From Cruorifilaria tuberocauda (Eukaryota; Nematoda; Chromadorea; Rhabditida; Onchocercidae), in the NCBI GenBank assembly GCA_013365365.1, contig JABVXU010000197.1, forward strand, positions 1 through 64,000: 64,000 nucleotides of DNA. Direction: 5' to 3'. Below the pieces are notes generated by a model. The model was not told where the DNA came from. It ran no database searches and saw only the letters and a list, made by a program, of their open reading frames with translations. Position numbers and translations under genes: made by a program. The first letter of the stretch is position 1; each line of letters opens with the position of its first letter. Positions 1 to 12,584 of the stretch are shown here, one piece after another.

Positions 1-438
1 AGTACATTTAGGCTTATTAATTGCTATACAAATTCACCATTTTCAATACATTTAAGTTTATCAGGTTTATCAGTGATCATTGTGCATGTATTTAGTTGCT
101 TTGATTTTTGAAATTACAAATTATAGAGATTACGTAAGTGTATATCATTTTGTTGTTCTTAAGTTTTCCTTGAATAATTAATGTTACATAGAAGTTAAGT
201 TAAAAGAGAGTTCAGAATAACAAATTAAGTTTTGATAAAAATTATCCTTAATGATTTTAAAATTTTTGATCAAAAACTGAGTGAGCATAAAATTCGAACT
301 TTTTTGCATTTGATGAAAGCAACATATTTCAGTCGTTTTGCTTTTTAAGGCAGATTTGAAATTAATAAGAAAATAATTTTCATACATTTGCTTATATTTT
401 GAAATTGTCAGAAATTTTTAATAATTTCGAAAACAAAC
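1..438 (-). other. Intron of the neprilysin-like gene
   Basis: The last exon seen ends at AAG|GTTTGT (439/438). No further M13-like coding segment could be found between here and the left edge, so this stretch is read as an intron whose acceptor lies outside the window. Confidence 0.55.
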
Positions 439-3400
439 CTTTGGAAGTAATGTGTACAAATCTGAAATTGTTTTGCTATTATATAATCGCGTACTGTTAC
501 GTCGATCATCTTCTGGTACTATAATCTAAAATATTAAATATTCCATTAACCTGAAATTGTCAGCACAGATAAGATCTTTGTTATCTTAATCAGCTTAGCT
601 TTCTTAAGCCGTGTGGTAACGTTCTGTTCATTTATTTCCTTTTCATTGAACAAATTTGTTATTCGTATTTTTAATTATAACTTTGCGAATTTGTTTGACA
701 ATAATTGATAAGTGTAAGCTATCATTTGAATGATAATCGTTAAATAAAGTTGAAAATATATAATAAATATCATAGTTGAATAACTAAATAAAACTACTTC
801 AGGTATTTTGCGAAGCAATATTAATTTCGGTAGTATTCATTACTGATTACTACATATAATCATTCAACGATAATATTTTAAATTTTATTTAAAGATTTAT
901 GGAAGTTAATTATAAATTATTACGAGTTTTTAAATTCATATCTTATAGTCCCATTATCGTTTTAAATGTCAAATGAAAAAGATGAGCTATTTTTGCGTTT
1001 ATTTGTTTTAAAGTTGGTAGCAAACATTGCTAGTTGTTGCACTAAATTAGCAAACTATTACTTCGGCAAATTTGGTTTCAAAATCAATAATATTTTCAAG
1101 ATCAGTAATTAATTTCGATAAGTTGTAAATAACATTGGCATCATCCAACAGTAATTTGACAACATCGAGTTGATATTTCTTGTAAGCATTCAGATGCTTA
1201 GCAAACATAGTTGTATTGAGGTAATAATCACGCGAGCCACGGCCTAAACCAAGTGCTCCTTGATCTAACTGAAATTTCTTCATTTGATAACTTTTATCTA
1301 TTCATTTATACTTGAAATTGAAAAGGAAAAAAAGGGCAAAATGAATACTATTGAGATTTTTAAATGCAATTTCTAAACATAACTCTAACAGATAAACATC
1401 AAACCTTAGTCAGTTATAATTTCGAGTTTTATAATTAGATCTGAATAGATTCTGTAGCAAATTATGAAGAAAATTTTTAATTACAATATAAACTCCATTT
1501 ATGCTGGAAATTCTTCCATGCACAAGTTTGCGAGCTTTTTGTATAGTTGAAGGAAAATATAAAATTTTATTTCATTTCCAAAAACATTTCTTTTACTGTG
1601 ATAACGGCGGAAAGTGCTATTCAATCTGAAGATTTTAATCTAATCGATCGATGAGATCGTTTCTCATCCACATTTGTCAATTTTGAACATTCTGTAATTC
1701 TCATATGAATAATGAAAATGATCTTTATCTTCATTTTCCCATTCTTTATTTTCATTTTAATAATTCCAGCAAACTTTATTACTTTATTAATTGAAATAAA
1801 AAGGAAAAAAGACAAACATATAAAATATTCCTTGTTGTATTTTTAGCATCAGCATAAACATAAACTTGAAAAAAAATTTCGCTGCCAAAATATTGACGAG
1901 ATGAAGCTAAGATATAAGTAAGATCAAACGAATTATCATCCCAATTATTGCTGTTATCCAGTAACGGCCATTTAGCTAATTGACGAAGTGAAGATAAAAG
2001 TTGTCTGAAATAATTAAAACTATTTGAAAAGTATAATTAATTAATTATTCCACAAACTGATATATCTTACCATTCGATCAATTAATACTTATATTCTAGT
2101 ATTTATATCGATTGAAAGAATATCGTTAGAGAATAAAATGAGCATCGTTTTGTCAAAGTGGATAAAAAAGGATGAGACAGGAAAAGAATTATTGATAAAC
2201 AAAGGATCTCAAATTAATGAACTAAGAACATACGATGATTTAGCTGAATCAAGCTTGCTAATATTCATGCATGTCTGATAAGCAATACGTATCATTTCGA
2301 TCGATCTCGATTCTGTCGGTACATTTGACTCCAACAATACTACAAAAAGAGTTCAATACGATTATTTTAGTTATATTAAATAATAATAGAGTTAAAATTG
2401 AGCTTGGATCAAAATTTATTCAAAAGTTGATTTGTTTAAACCATCTTTTTTCACTCTATAAACAATTAAAGATATAACCTTCGACCTTTCACAACAATAT
2501 TATCTATTGCATTATAAAACACTTCCGAAAATTAACAAAAATCTAATTTTCGATGTATTGACAATCGATATAACCTTTCATCTGCTGCCGGACATTTTCT
2601 CTAACGGATGCGAAAGTACCATAAGCAAACATATCATCTGGTATCATGTGATCGCGATTCCACTGACCACATGCATATTCAAAAAAGTTATCACATGGGT
2701 CAGCCGATAAGTTCATTGCCATCAGCTCAAATATACTTTAATATTATTACCAATGCATATTATAATGAGCAGAAAGACAACATAATTATAATAAAGTATG
2801 GTCTAAGCTTAACTTTGGAACCATTATTAATCTTTCAGTGATAAAAAAATAATCTGATGCACACTCAGAAGATAGTGTAATTGTTTATTTTCTAACTCTA
2901 ATTTAATACAAAAATACAACGATGACATTCGCAAATCCTTTTTGTCCCAAATGACAACGATATTAGTAAATTAAGTTATAGTAATAAAGTGACAATAATC
3001 TCATATCTCTAAACACATTTATGAACTAAGAGAACGATTAATTGTTGAAGCATAAAATTTAATCTCTATAAAATATGATCATTTCATTCAAATGTTTTCA
3101 GTATAGTAAAGTTTTTTCTCTATTTATCTCCCTGTCCGCTATTTACATTTACAATATATTTACAATAGCGGACAGGGAGATAAACAGAGAAAAAACTTTA
3201 ATATAATGATTTACAACGATTAATGGTTTTAAGATTAGTTTGATTTTTACACAAAATTTTGAGGTAAGCATAACATAAAAAGTTTTATTCAAATAAATAT
3301 TTATTTATTTGTCAGCTAGTTTCATAAATTGAAGATTCAAAAGAATAACTAAACAAAGAATGAATCCCTACGAGGTTATTTGCCGCTTGAATACAACCTT

Positions 3401-4700
3401 TCGTCAAGCATACCCGTTTTTCAACATCCTCATAACCTATCACATTGCTGTCAATGTTACTGAAATCTTTTTTCTTCGAATCTGCAAAAAGTAAAAGATG
3501 AAAAACAAAGTAATCTTTTCTTTGTTCAGAGAAAAAAATAATAAGTTTGAATTGAAAAAATTTATTTTCATGCAAGCAATAATGACATATGTACTTCAAA
3601 AATTAGCAAAAATTACAAAATTCAAATTTTAATTTGCAATAAGCTTTGAATGATCAACTTCGTAATTTCGATACGCTTTTCATATTCAAAGAATTTCAAT
3701 TGCACTAAATAATATATCATTTTGAATTTTTCAAATAACTTTCTAAATGACCAGGATTTGTCAGGTGAGATTATTTAGAAGTAATTATATATTACCGTTA
3801 TGCGAAGGAAATAATACAAACTTACTAGCAATGTCATTATTTAAAGGTAAAAATAATGTCAATAATAAAAGGATAGTTGCGGCCATAAGAAATGTAAGGA
3901 AAACGAAAAATTTTTCGAGTGATGTCCTCCGTCGCCACCACTGAAAAATATTGAAAAAGTAATCATAAAGTTATCTATCATCCTTTCCTCTTTTTAGCTT
4001 CAAATTTTATTTTCACCTTTTTGCTTTCAGCTGCAGATGCTCTCATCTTGTTTAAAGTATGAAGGAAAACAAACGAAATCAATGTTTTATTAAAAGAAAA
4101 TAACAGAATTAAAAAAAGGAATTGAATTTTTATGCGATATTATACTTATCGAATAATTTTAAAATTCCATTTAAAAAGATGGAAAATCGTTGAAAACTTT
4201 AATAAACAGAAGACAGAACAATGAAATGGAAGGTGAAACCTTGCGAAACCACAAATACTTCTTTCAGTATTTATTAATATGTCTTTTGCATGTCAATGCT
4301 CAGCAAATTTCAGTAATAACGAAATTCGCAAATCTTTCATTACAGCTGTTGCACATTCAATAGATGAGAAGCTTAATATTCCACTATATTTTTTGTTATA
4401 ATAAAATAAATTGAAAGTAAGATTTTTCGAGCCAACCAAATTCATATGAAGCCATTTTCATATGAAATCTCAAGAAAATATCAAAATCAAAATTTCATTG
4501 AATTAAATTAAAATAAGATTAAAAAACCTAACTAATGAAGAAATCATTATTGGATAATTAAAAGAAAATTTTATATTTGAAACAAAGATAAAATAAGAAT
4601 TAGTAACCTGTAAGAGTGGTTTGCCACCTGCTGTTTTATAAGTCATTCGTGGCGTAAAATGGATATCGTTAGCTTCAATGTGCTGCATAGGCAAAGCCAT
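439..4700 (-). CDS. Neprilysin-like M13 zinc metallopeptidase, N-terminal half (runs off left edge)
   Basis: Eight phase-consistent exons read leftward: 4700-4608, 3940-3826, 3481-3372, 2725-2575, 2339-2234, 2004-1818, 1268-1062, 525-439, giving 352 residues. The protein is a type II membrane protein: a 31-residue cytoplasmic start, basic WWRRR, then a hydrophobic span at about residues 42-62. The ectodomain carries the M13 hallmarks CLTKGC (Cys94, Cys99), DPCDNFFEYACGQW (Cys117, Cys125), YQTCMN, KWPLLD, LDQGALGLG and VPEDDRRN. Family members are about 700-780 aa and cleave small peptides outside the cell; the zinc-binding HExxH half must lie beyond position 1. The ATG at 4700 follows a CTCCTCAG acceptor-like site, which would suit trans-splicing (inference), but the frame stays open upstream, so a further 5' exon is possible. 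The ortholog within the large nematode neprilysin family cannot be named. Confidence 0.88.
3107..3200. repeat. Near-perfect 37-bp inverted repeat (hairpin) in an intron
   Basis: Arms 3107-3143 and 3164-3200 are reverse complements over 37 bp with one mismatch, separated by a 20-base A+T-rich spacer. It lies in the neprilysin intron between exons ending at 3372 and starting at 2725. The arm core TCTCCCTGTCCGCTATT is richer in G+C than its surroundings. It could be a small foldback element or a transcribed hairpin; no target-site duplication or coding capacity is evident. Confidence 0.9.
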
Positions 4701-6399
4701 TGATAGCTGAGGAGATTCACTTAAAATAAATTTCTCGTCGACAAGAGAATAGACAAAAAAGAAACGAAAATTTTTGTTTAAACTGATAAAGTTTAATTAA
4801 TATCATTTAATCAATAATCATTTATCGTATCATTTGATCAAAAATATTTGGTGATAAGATAGACCAAAATGAGTGCGATGCTTGATCAAATTAAACTGAA
4901 AACAAGCAAAAAGCTAACTCTCTGAAATATGTCAACAAAAAACAAAAAATAAGTGTGTGATATGCTGCTACTAAGAATGCTTTTAAAAAAAGACGAAAAT
5001 GCTAATTTTTCTATTCAAATTATCGATTAAATATTACTAAACAAGAAATCATATTGTAACTGATTAAACAAAGTTAAATATTTTAAGTGTTGTCGTTAAA
5101 TAATACTCTTGGTTTTGTATTTTCAGTAATATTAGGTAAACATTTGCAAATAACGATAAGAAGGAATAATTGAATATGAAGAGTAACATTTATACTTCTA
5201 CTGCGTTTATGATAACATATCTCGGAGGATTATTGTTTTATAATTAGAGAAGGAAACAAAATCTGTAAAATATTTAATGAATTTTCAAATATTAATTGCC
5301 TCCGGACATTGAAAGGCAACATTGATTTCATGAAATCTAAGATAAATAAATCTGTTCATTAAAGCATTTTAATGAAAAGCTGTTGATTGCATTCATTGTT
5401 AAAATAAGCAGTCGGTTAAACTGGTTTTAAAAAAGTCAACTGTTTCATTTGAAATTAGCAAGTTAATAAAAAATGAAGCAGATCAAATAAATTTTTGACA
5501 GTAGCAATGTTTGGCTGAAAATAATTTTAAAATTAGATATTTAAAAAATAAAATGCTGATAATTTCTGTTTTATTGTAATTTTAGTTAAGTTATTGGAAT
5601 GATTAGAATTTTGATGAAGAAATGGCACATTGAATGGCTTCTATATTACAGCATTAAAGTGATTGAGCACCAGAATTAGCGATGAACAATGGAAAAAATA
5701 TAAATACTTATCAATGGGTGAAATATATTTGAGAAATTGTATTTAGTTGATATTTATCCTTAAAATGTATGGAAATTGAGATTAAATCATCCTTTACAAC
5801 TGTAAAGCAACAACGTGCAAGTAACTTTGCCGAATAATTTGCCCATTGAATTGTTTGCTTATCTAATGATGAGCAATCACTGATAATTTTGTTTTGAAAG
5901 CTATTAAAGGTATTGTTTGGCTAGCTAATAATGACTACTACTTTGGAAATAGTAATGAAAAAAATTGTCCCAATAGGTATTGTCCGATAAATATTGGCCA
6001 ATACTATTAACAGTAATCATAAATCGCCACCACCACCTACCGTAAGAGCTCGAAATTAGCAACAATGATTGGTTAGTTCATTTTTAACTATAAACAAATT
6101 CCGGTTTTTGAACTTTGCTAATATTTTGGAAAAGCAAGATCATTATAAAAAAAAAATTTCAAAAGTCTAAGCGAAATTCAAAAAAAAGAGGAAGAAAAAA
6201 GAAAAAATTTTTTCTTAATTTGATTTATATTAATTGCATATTTTGTAAAATCAACCTTTTTGCATTTCCAAAATATCATTAAATTTAACTATATCATTAA
6301 TGAAACAAATTACAAGTTAAATGTCTTTTTCAAATTAATTAGTATTAATTTGATAAATTAAATGAATAAATACAATGAATACTGTTAGACATATATAAG

Positions 6400-6485
6400 C
6401 TTACCGCTTCTATCATTTGCATTCCTTGAAAAATCATTTTTTACAAAATTTTCTTGCTGAACAGAAAGAAGACAGAAGCGGTAAG
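6400..6485. repeat. 12-bp inverted repeat with 62-base loop
   Basis: CTTACCGCTTCT at 6400-6411 is matched exactly by its reverse complement at 6474-6485. The enclosed 62 bases show no extended pairing by eye. The arms are richer in G+C than the flanks, which makes chance less likely, but a role is not shown. Confidence 0.6.
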
Positions 6486-8994
6486 TATTCTTCATACTTC
6501 ATAACTTTATCATTTTCTCTCTTCTTCCTTTCCTCTTGTTCTATTTTGACAAATTATATGCTTTTATTTTTTTCGTCAATCACAGCTTCATGAGGAAGTG
6601 CCCGAAAATTGAAAGAAAATATTTCAATTATACCAATTTCGTCAAATTTTTTAAAATATTCGAAATTTCTCTGACAAATTATCACTAAATGTGACATATT
6701 TTATTATTTCCATTCTTTTAATTGTTATCACTTTATAATTTGCAACAGTAGCAATTTGCTTTTCTTTTTTTCATTTTCATTCTTCTGTGCAAGCAATATC
6801 ATTCATTGCCATAAAAACCTCAACTGTCAGTATTGCCTAAATATCTTGGTACACCCTTGACCCTGAAGGGTGATCACAATGATTTGATTCATCTTCCATC
6901 CTAAATAATCCATTACATGCATGTATTTCACATCTTATCCTGGATACGGCACATTGCAGTGGCCGAAAGAATGAATTCAAAAGATCAGACAGATGAAGGC
7001 ACCAGCTAATGTCATTGATAATTTACAAACAGATTTTATGGCTGATACTGTTTCCATTAATGTAATTTCGTTATTTTGCAGTGTACAAATTGCTCCGTTG
7101 CATAACATTTTCATAATTTCGAATTACGCTTTGATGAAAAAAGCGAGGGAATCAAATTTTAGATGAAAAAAAATTTTTTTTAAACTCTTTTTTAAAACGT
7201 TATTTAAAATGATGATCGATGAAATACCTTGTTGGTGTAGCAATACAGGAAGCATTATTATCTTCCATAGAGATCAACTGTATTTGACTCTCATTTTCAG
7301 TGTTCCGAGCCATCATATGTTAAAGATGATCAAGAACATTCATCATCATCAAAAACCTGCTCCTTCTATGATCCACCGACTTAAAACGTTTCTTCGAATT
7401 CCCTGATGATTATTGATCTTCATCTTCTTCTAAATTATATTTACACATGAATATAGAAGGAATTTGAACTATACTTTTAAAAAGTGATGGTTTATTCTTG
7501 CAACTTTCTAAAAGTTCTTTAAACTTGTAATTATGGTAACTCCAGCAAGTTCAAAAATATATTTTGTATTTCTCAATGAAAATACATTTTTTGAATTTAA
7601 AGTGCTCCATTATCATTATCTCTGTCTTGCAAGTGGATTTTTCTTGAGACATAGTATGAGTAATTATTTTTTACAATTATTTAAAATATGTTCACCATTT
7701 CCAAAAAAATATCTGTTGGATTAAATTAATTTATAGTCACATTGAAAATGTAAATCTCATTTGAAATTAGTGCTACAGCATTGATGCAGAGCTTAATTAA
7801 TAATTAAATAGTATGACTTCCAGGTCGAACGATGTTCAATGTGACATAATATAATACTGAAGTTGAAAACAGTGTTAAATATAACTGTACGTCTAGGCTT
7901 ATCAAAAATTACAGTCTTAACATAAGAGAATGAAATGAATAGAAAAAGTGAATAATAGCTTTAATATATGAAGAGCAAACAAGAAATCATGCACATGCTA
8001 TAAGCTTGCGATTATTTATTGTTATCGGAAAGAAGAGAAAAAAGCAGGTAAGCAATAATGAAATTTGTTGATAACTGAAACACAAATAGTTTCAATTTAA
8101 GCTATGAGTGATTACTACAATCAAAGAATAAACTTACAAATATTTATTACTTTCTTCTTTTTCTATCCCTTCATTTCATCTAATCATTTTTTAGATAAAT
8201 CGATGAGGAAAACTTGAAAAAATATGCACTTTATTTATGATAAGTAAATGATATTACTTATTGAGATAAGTTTAATCGCTTAATCATATGGGATTTTTAA
8301 TTGGTATTTGCTTATTAGATATAATGCAGGAATATATAATATGCTCTCTAAGTACACATTACTTATGACGAATTTTGCAGATTTATTTTTTTCCAAAAAG
8401 AAGTGGGAAATATTTCATTTCTCTCTTTAATACATGGTGTTATACGTTTTTATTTTTTCAATTATTTGAAGATAAATCAAAATGAGGGAAAGAAGTTCTG
8501 CTTTATTCATTAAGCTAACGGTAATTGGTCCATCAAATAATGAGAGAAGTACTAAAATATTATTCTAACAATCAAATGAAATCACTAATTATAGAATGAA
8601 TTTTATTAAACAGACATTATAAGAAACATTATAATCATTATAAAAAAGAATGTTTCGATTGTGAGAACTTTAATTTGCTTCTTGAATGAAAATTGGATAA
8701 AAATTATTTAAAATTCATTTTTTCAATTCATTCCTCTTTTTGATTTGTCGCAATTCATTTTTTAAAGAATTTAAATATTCATCAATTTGCATCGTAATTT
8801 GCCAACTTGCTATCATTTTTGATACTTTCATTTGATAAAGTAATTAATCTGATTATTAGGCGTACAAAACATTACACTGATATGTTTTAGAGCGATGTGC
8901 TCAATATTCAACTATTTAATTATTAATACTAAACTACGACATATGTTTAAAAGTGAAAATTTTATTGTTGTCCACTTTGAAAAATGAAAAAATT

Positions 8995-9594
8995 AATTAA
9001 TTTGATAGACATATATCATTGCTTTAAAGTAAAAAGTAAATAAATGAACGGAAATTCATTTATTAAAAAGAGAAATAAAGATTATATCGCAGTATTTGTC
9101 AAGAAAGTTTATCAAAGTACCAAAAAAGGAAGAGAAAAATGGAAAAACGATGAAATGAATATGAATCAAAGGTTGAGAAATAGCACACAGAATTGAACAA
9201 TAATCATGATTTCGCAAAGTCTGCTAATGAATTTCTCTCTTTCCAAAACTTATTATCATCGATAACTGTTGAAGTTTTTTTATCTCTCGAAAATAGAGAA
9301 GTAATAATTTAGAAAGTTTAAAAATATTTGAAAAGAAAAAAATCTAATTTCACCCATAGTTGTTAAAATAAAATAAATAAAAAAAAGAATTTAGTTTTTT
9401 TTCCATTGTTCGCTAAATATGCTTAAAAATTATTAAAAATGATTCGGCTTGGATCGAATTGATGGATGGAAACTATGATTACAGCTTTTTCATTTCTCCA
9501 CCAGTCACTACAAAGCAGTTGAAAAAAAATGAAAATGGAATACTCATTAATTTGATATACATAAAATAAATAAATGGATGGAAATTCATTTATT
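8995..9594 (+). repeat. Two diverged direct repeat copies about 550 bp apart
   Basis: A motif of the form ATTAATTTGATAGACAT followed by AAATAAATGAACGGAAATTC occurs at 8995-9064 and again, with two or three substitutions and a shorter middle, at 9545-9594. The intervening DNA is ordinary A+T-rich sequence. It could be relics of a dispersed element or of a segmental duplication. Confidence 0.45.
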
Positions 9595-9887
9595 ATCTTG
9601 GATTTGGTGCTATTTCATTTAAGCATGCAATTTCCAGAAAATACTTCAACGTTAAATTATTGATAGTATTTCTATTACTGTTGTATTTGATGAATTGAAA
9701 TATTCATCTAAAAGTAATTATCAATAAAAGATGAATTTTGAATTGCAGAAAGTTTCCAGAAAGATTTTACAGAATCATGCAATACTAACTGTACATTCAA
9801 AATTCAAACGGAATGATAGAAACGTTTTTGATACGATTATTGACAAGGACTTGTGGGAAAGCTTCCAAATTTTGTAGTATTTGTTCC

Positions 9888-10190
9888 GAAGTGCTAAACT
9901 GAATTTTTTCCAGAACAGAATATTTAAATTAGTAAGCGTTTGATTTTTTGCACGAAATCTCATTTTAAGTGGCAAACAAACACGAAAAAAATATTTGAAT
10001 ATATTTTGAAGTGCTAAATAAACAGAATTTGGATTCTTTTTTTGAAATAAAATCACGAAGAGAGTAGAAACTTTCTAGCAAAATCTCATTTCAATGTGTT
10101 AAATAAGCAAGAAAAATATGCTAATTCATCTAAGAGTGTTAAGTAAGCAGAAACTGAACTTTTTCGAAACAAAGTCATTAAATCACCAAA
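9888..10190 (+). repeat. Degenerate tandem repeat, unit about 120-126 bp
   Basis: GAAGTGCTAAACTGAA at 9888, GAAGTGCTAAATAAACAG at 10008 and AGAGTGTTAAGTAAGCAG at 10133 begin three related copies spaced 120 and 125 bases apart. A second block supports the same period: AAATCTCATTTTAAGTGGC at 9955 against AAATCTCATTTCAATGTG at 10081. Copies differ substantially, so this is an old duplication. Confidence 0.6.
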
Positions 10191-12487
10191 CATTTTTTAT
10201 CAATGAAAATATAGGAAATTTTTAATTTGTTCCATTTCTTTCAAGATAAATGGTAATTTTACTGCATTCAATTACATTGCAGAAACATTAAGAGGCGTTT
10301 TTAGTATTCAAAGTTAAATGCCTACTTGAAAAGAAAAGAAAAATTAACAATGCTCATATTTTGTTCAACGAATAACTTTTAATTGCTTAGATGAAATTAT
10401 CCAGGATTGCAAGTGTTTCTGTGTTTTTGATTTATTTTTCAGCTAGAAAACGAAATAGAAAGACTGCATTGGTAAGTTCCGTACGATTGAAGTAATCCAG
10501 AATTGAGAATTAAAGATTAATTTATCTAAACTGTTTAATTTTACATTGATTTCTTCAATTTCCCTTTTCTAAATTCATTCCTGATTAACAGTTCATTTTC
10601 TGCTCTTTTCCAACATTTCTCCTTTCTTCTGCCATAAAGTTCTGTTAAATTCTCAAATTTTGGATAAAAGGCAAAGAAAACTCGGGAAAAGGTTACAAAA
10701 TTATAATATTATATGATACCCATGAAGAATGGAAAGGGATCTAAATATAGAATTATTTAAAGATATTCAGGAACGAAACCTTGCTTGTAAAAAATTTTGG
10801 AATTCTGAAAAAATTTAATTTGCATAGATTTTGCTGTTGAAATTGATTTGACATTTTAGAAATTTGGGAGCACTGAAGTAACTATTCAATCCATGATGTT
10901 TATGCATTGTTTTTTTTCCGTGTGTATTTCCAAATTTCGTATAAAATGTTCCGTACTGAATAATCACATGTAGTTTGCATGTCATTTAAAGAATGCATTT
11001 TCCGAATCGCCGCTACGCGTTGAAATATTTTTGAAACAAAAAAAAGTAATATAATGGAAAAAGTTTTCAATGACTTCCCGAAGTAATAAAGATAACGGAA
11101 AAAGTGATAATAAGCAGTTTTTTCAAAGCATTATATAAAAAAGATAATTTCCGATGAAAAAGTGGAAGAGATAGAAAATAGAACGGAAAAAAAGAAATAT
11201 TTTCGGAAAAATCAATATATCTCTCTTCTATGCCATATTATTTAAATAAATAATATTGAAGAGAGAAGAAGATAAATGATTCATTCATAGCAAAGTGATT
11301 ATAAAACTGATTAAAATAGATAATTAAAGAATAATTATATTGTGAAAAGGAAAAGAAAGGAAACGAATCCGTTAGATTATCTTTATAAAATAATAACATC
11401 ATTCTGGATATGAGTTGCATTTTTAATTCTAAAATTATTCCGTTTCTAATCATAACTCGGAAATATGAATGAAATATTTTTAATCGATAGGCAAAAAAGA
11501 TGTCAATGTTAGATAATGATATACTGCAAACGAAAACATTGATCATAATAATTTGCAATTTTTACAGTTAATCAGACCGGTAAATCACTTTGAACCAATT
11601 TCAGTACTATCTATAAGCATTTTTGTCATTTCATTCTTTCAAGCAGTGGAATAAAGCAATATCCATTAGAACAATAAATAAGAAGAAAAACGATATTTTA
11701 TGTCAGTTTTACGTCAGTTACGTACGTTGCACTATATTGAACACAAAAATTATGCAAATAAAAAGTCATTACGACATTGCTTTTTTTCACGGATAAAAAT
11801 CCGTTATCCGTGATTGGCATAGTTATGAAATATGAGATGATATTTATGTTTATTTACACACTTCGCTATTAGCATCAAAAACGGCACACGGAGAAAAGTA
11901 AACAACAAAGAAATATGCTGAAGAAGGAGAAAAAAAAACCTCTCCACAATTGTTAGATAATAAATGTTTATATTTTGGACAAACAATTTCAATTTCTGTT
12001 TTAATAAGTATCATTCTTTTAAGCTAATAATTAGATTTATTAATTATAATCCAAAGATTCCATTTTCTGAATTTCATAACCACAAACTAACTTCAGTGTG
12101 TTAATATGTATACAACACTAAGTGGTCAGGTTTCTCTATAATTTCACAAAAGGATAATTCTATATTTCTTAGCGAGTTAGAAAATAATCAAAGGAGATGT
12201 TTGTGATATATTTTGAGATATAGTTATGGTTTCTATTTCATTTGATTAATCTTATTGATATCTGTAAAATAAGACGAATAAACTCATTTTCTAATAAGAT
12301 AGGCATTTATTATGAAATCTATCCTACGGAGATTCTCCAATTAGAACATGACTGATTAAATGTTAAAGGGTGGTGGTATAAACATGAAAAATTATTGGAA
12401 AATAGAAAAAAACTTTGACCATTAATACTAACATATCACTTTTATGATACTATTACTATAAAAATTACTATTAAGACTTGTTCAGCA

Positions 12488-12584
12488 TCATCACTATTAT
12501 TATTATTATTACGAACTATTAGAGTAAAAGTAATAATAGTGACAGTGGTAATAGTAACAATAGTAGCAGTAGTAATAGTAGCGG
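12488..12584 (+). repeat. Trinucleotide-rich tract (ATT/AGT)n
   Basis: An imperfect ATT run is followed by an imperfect AGT run (motifs TAATAGT, AGTAGCAGT). It is not part of a recognised reading frame. Probably a decayed microsatellite. Confidence 0.7.

Noticed and set aside
2138..2278. Plus-strand frame of 46 codons with coding-like composition (MSIVLSKWIKKDETGK...)
   Set aside because: It lies antisense to the neprilysin intron and exon 2339-2234, which are fixed by M13 homology and phase. No flanking plus-strand exon fits.
11238..11558. 106-codon minus-strand frame
   Set aside because: Composition (Ile, Phe, Tyr, Asn) is what A+T-rich DNA gives by chance. No family, no exon partners.
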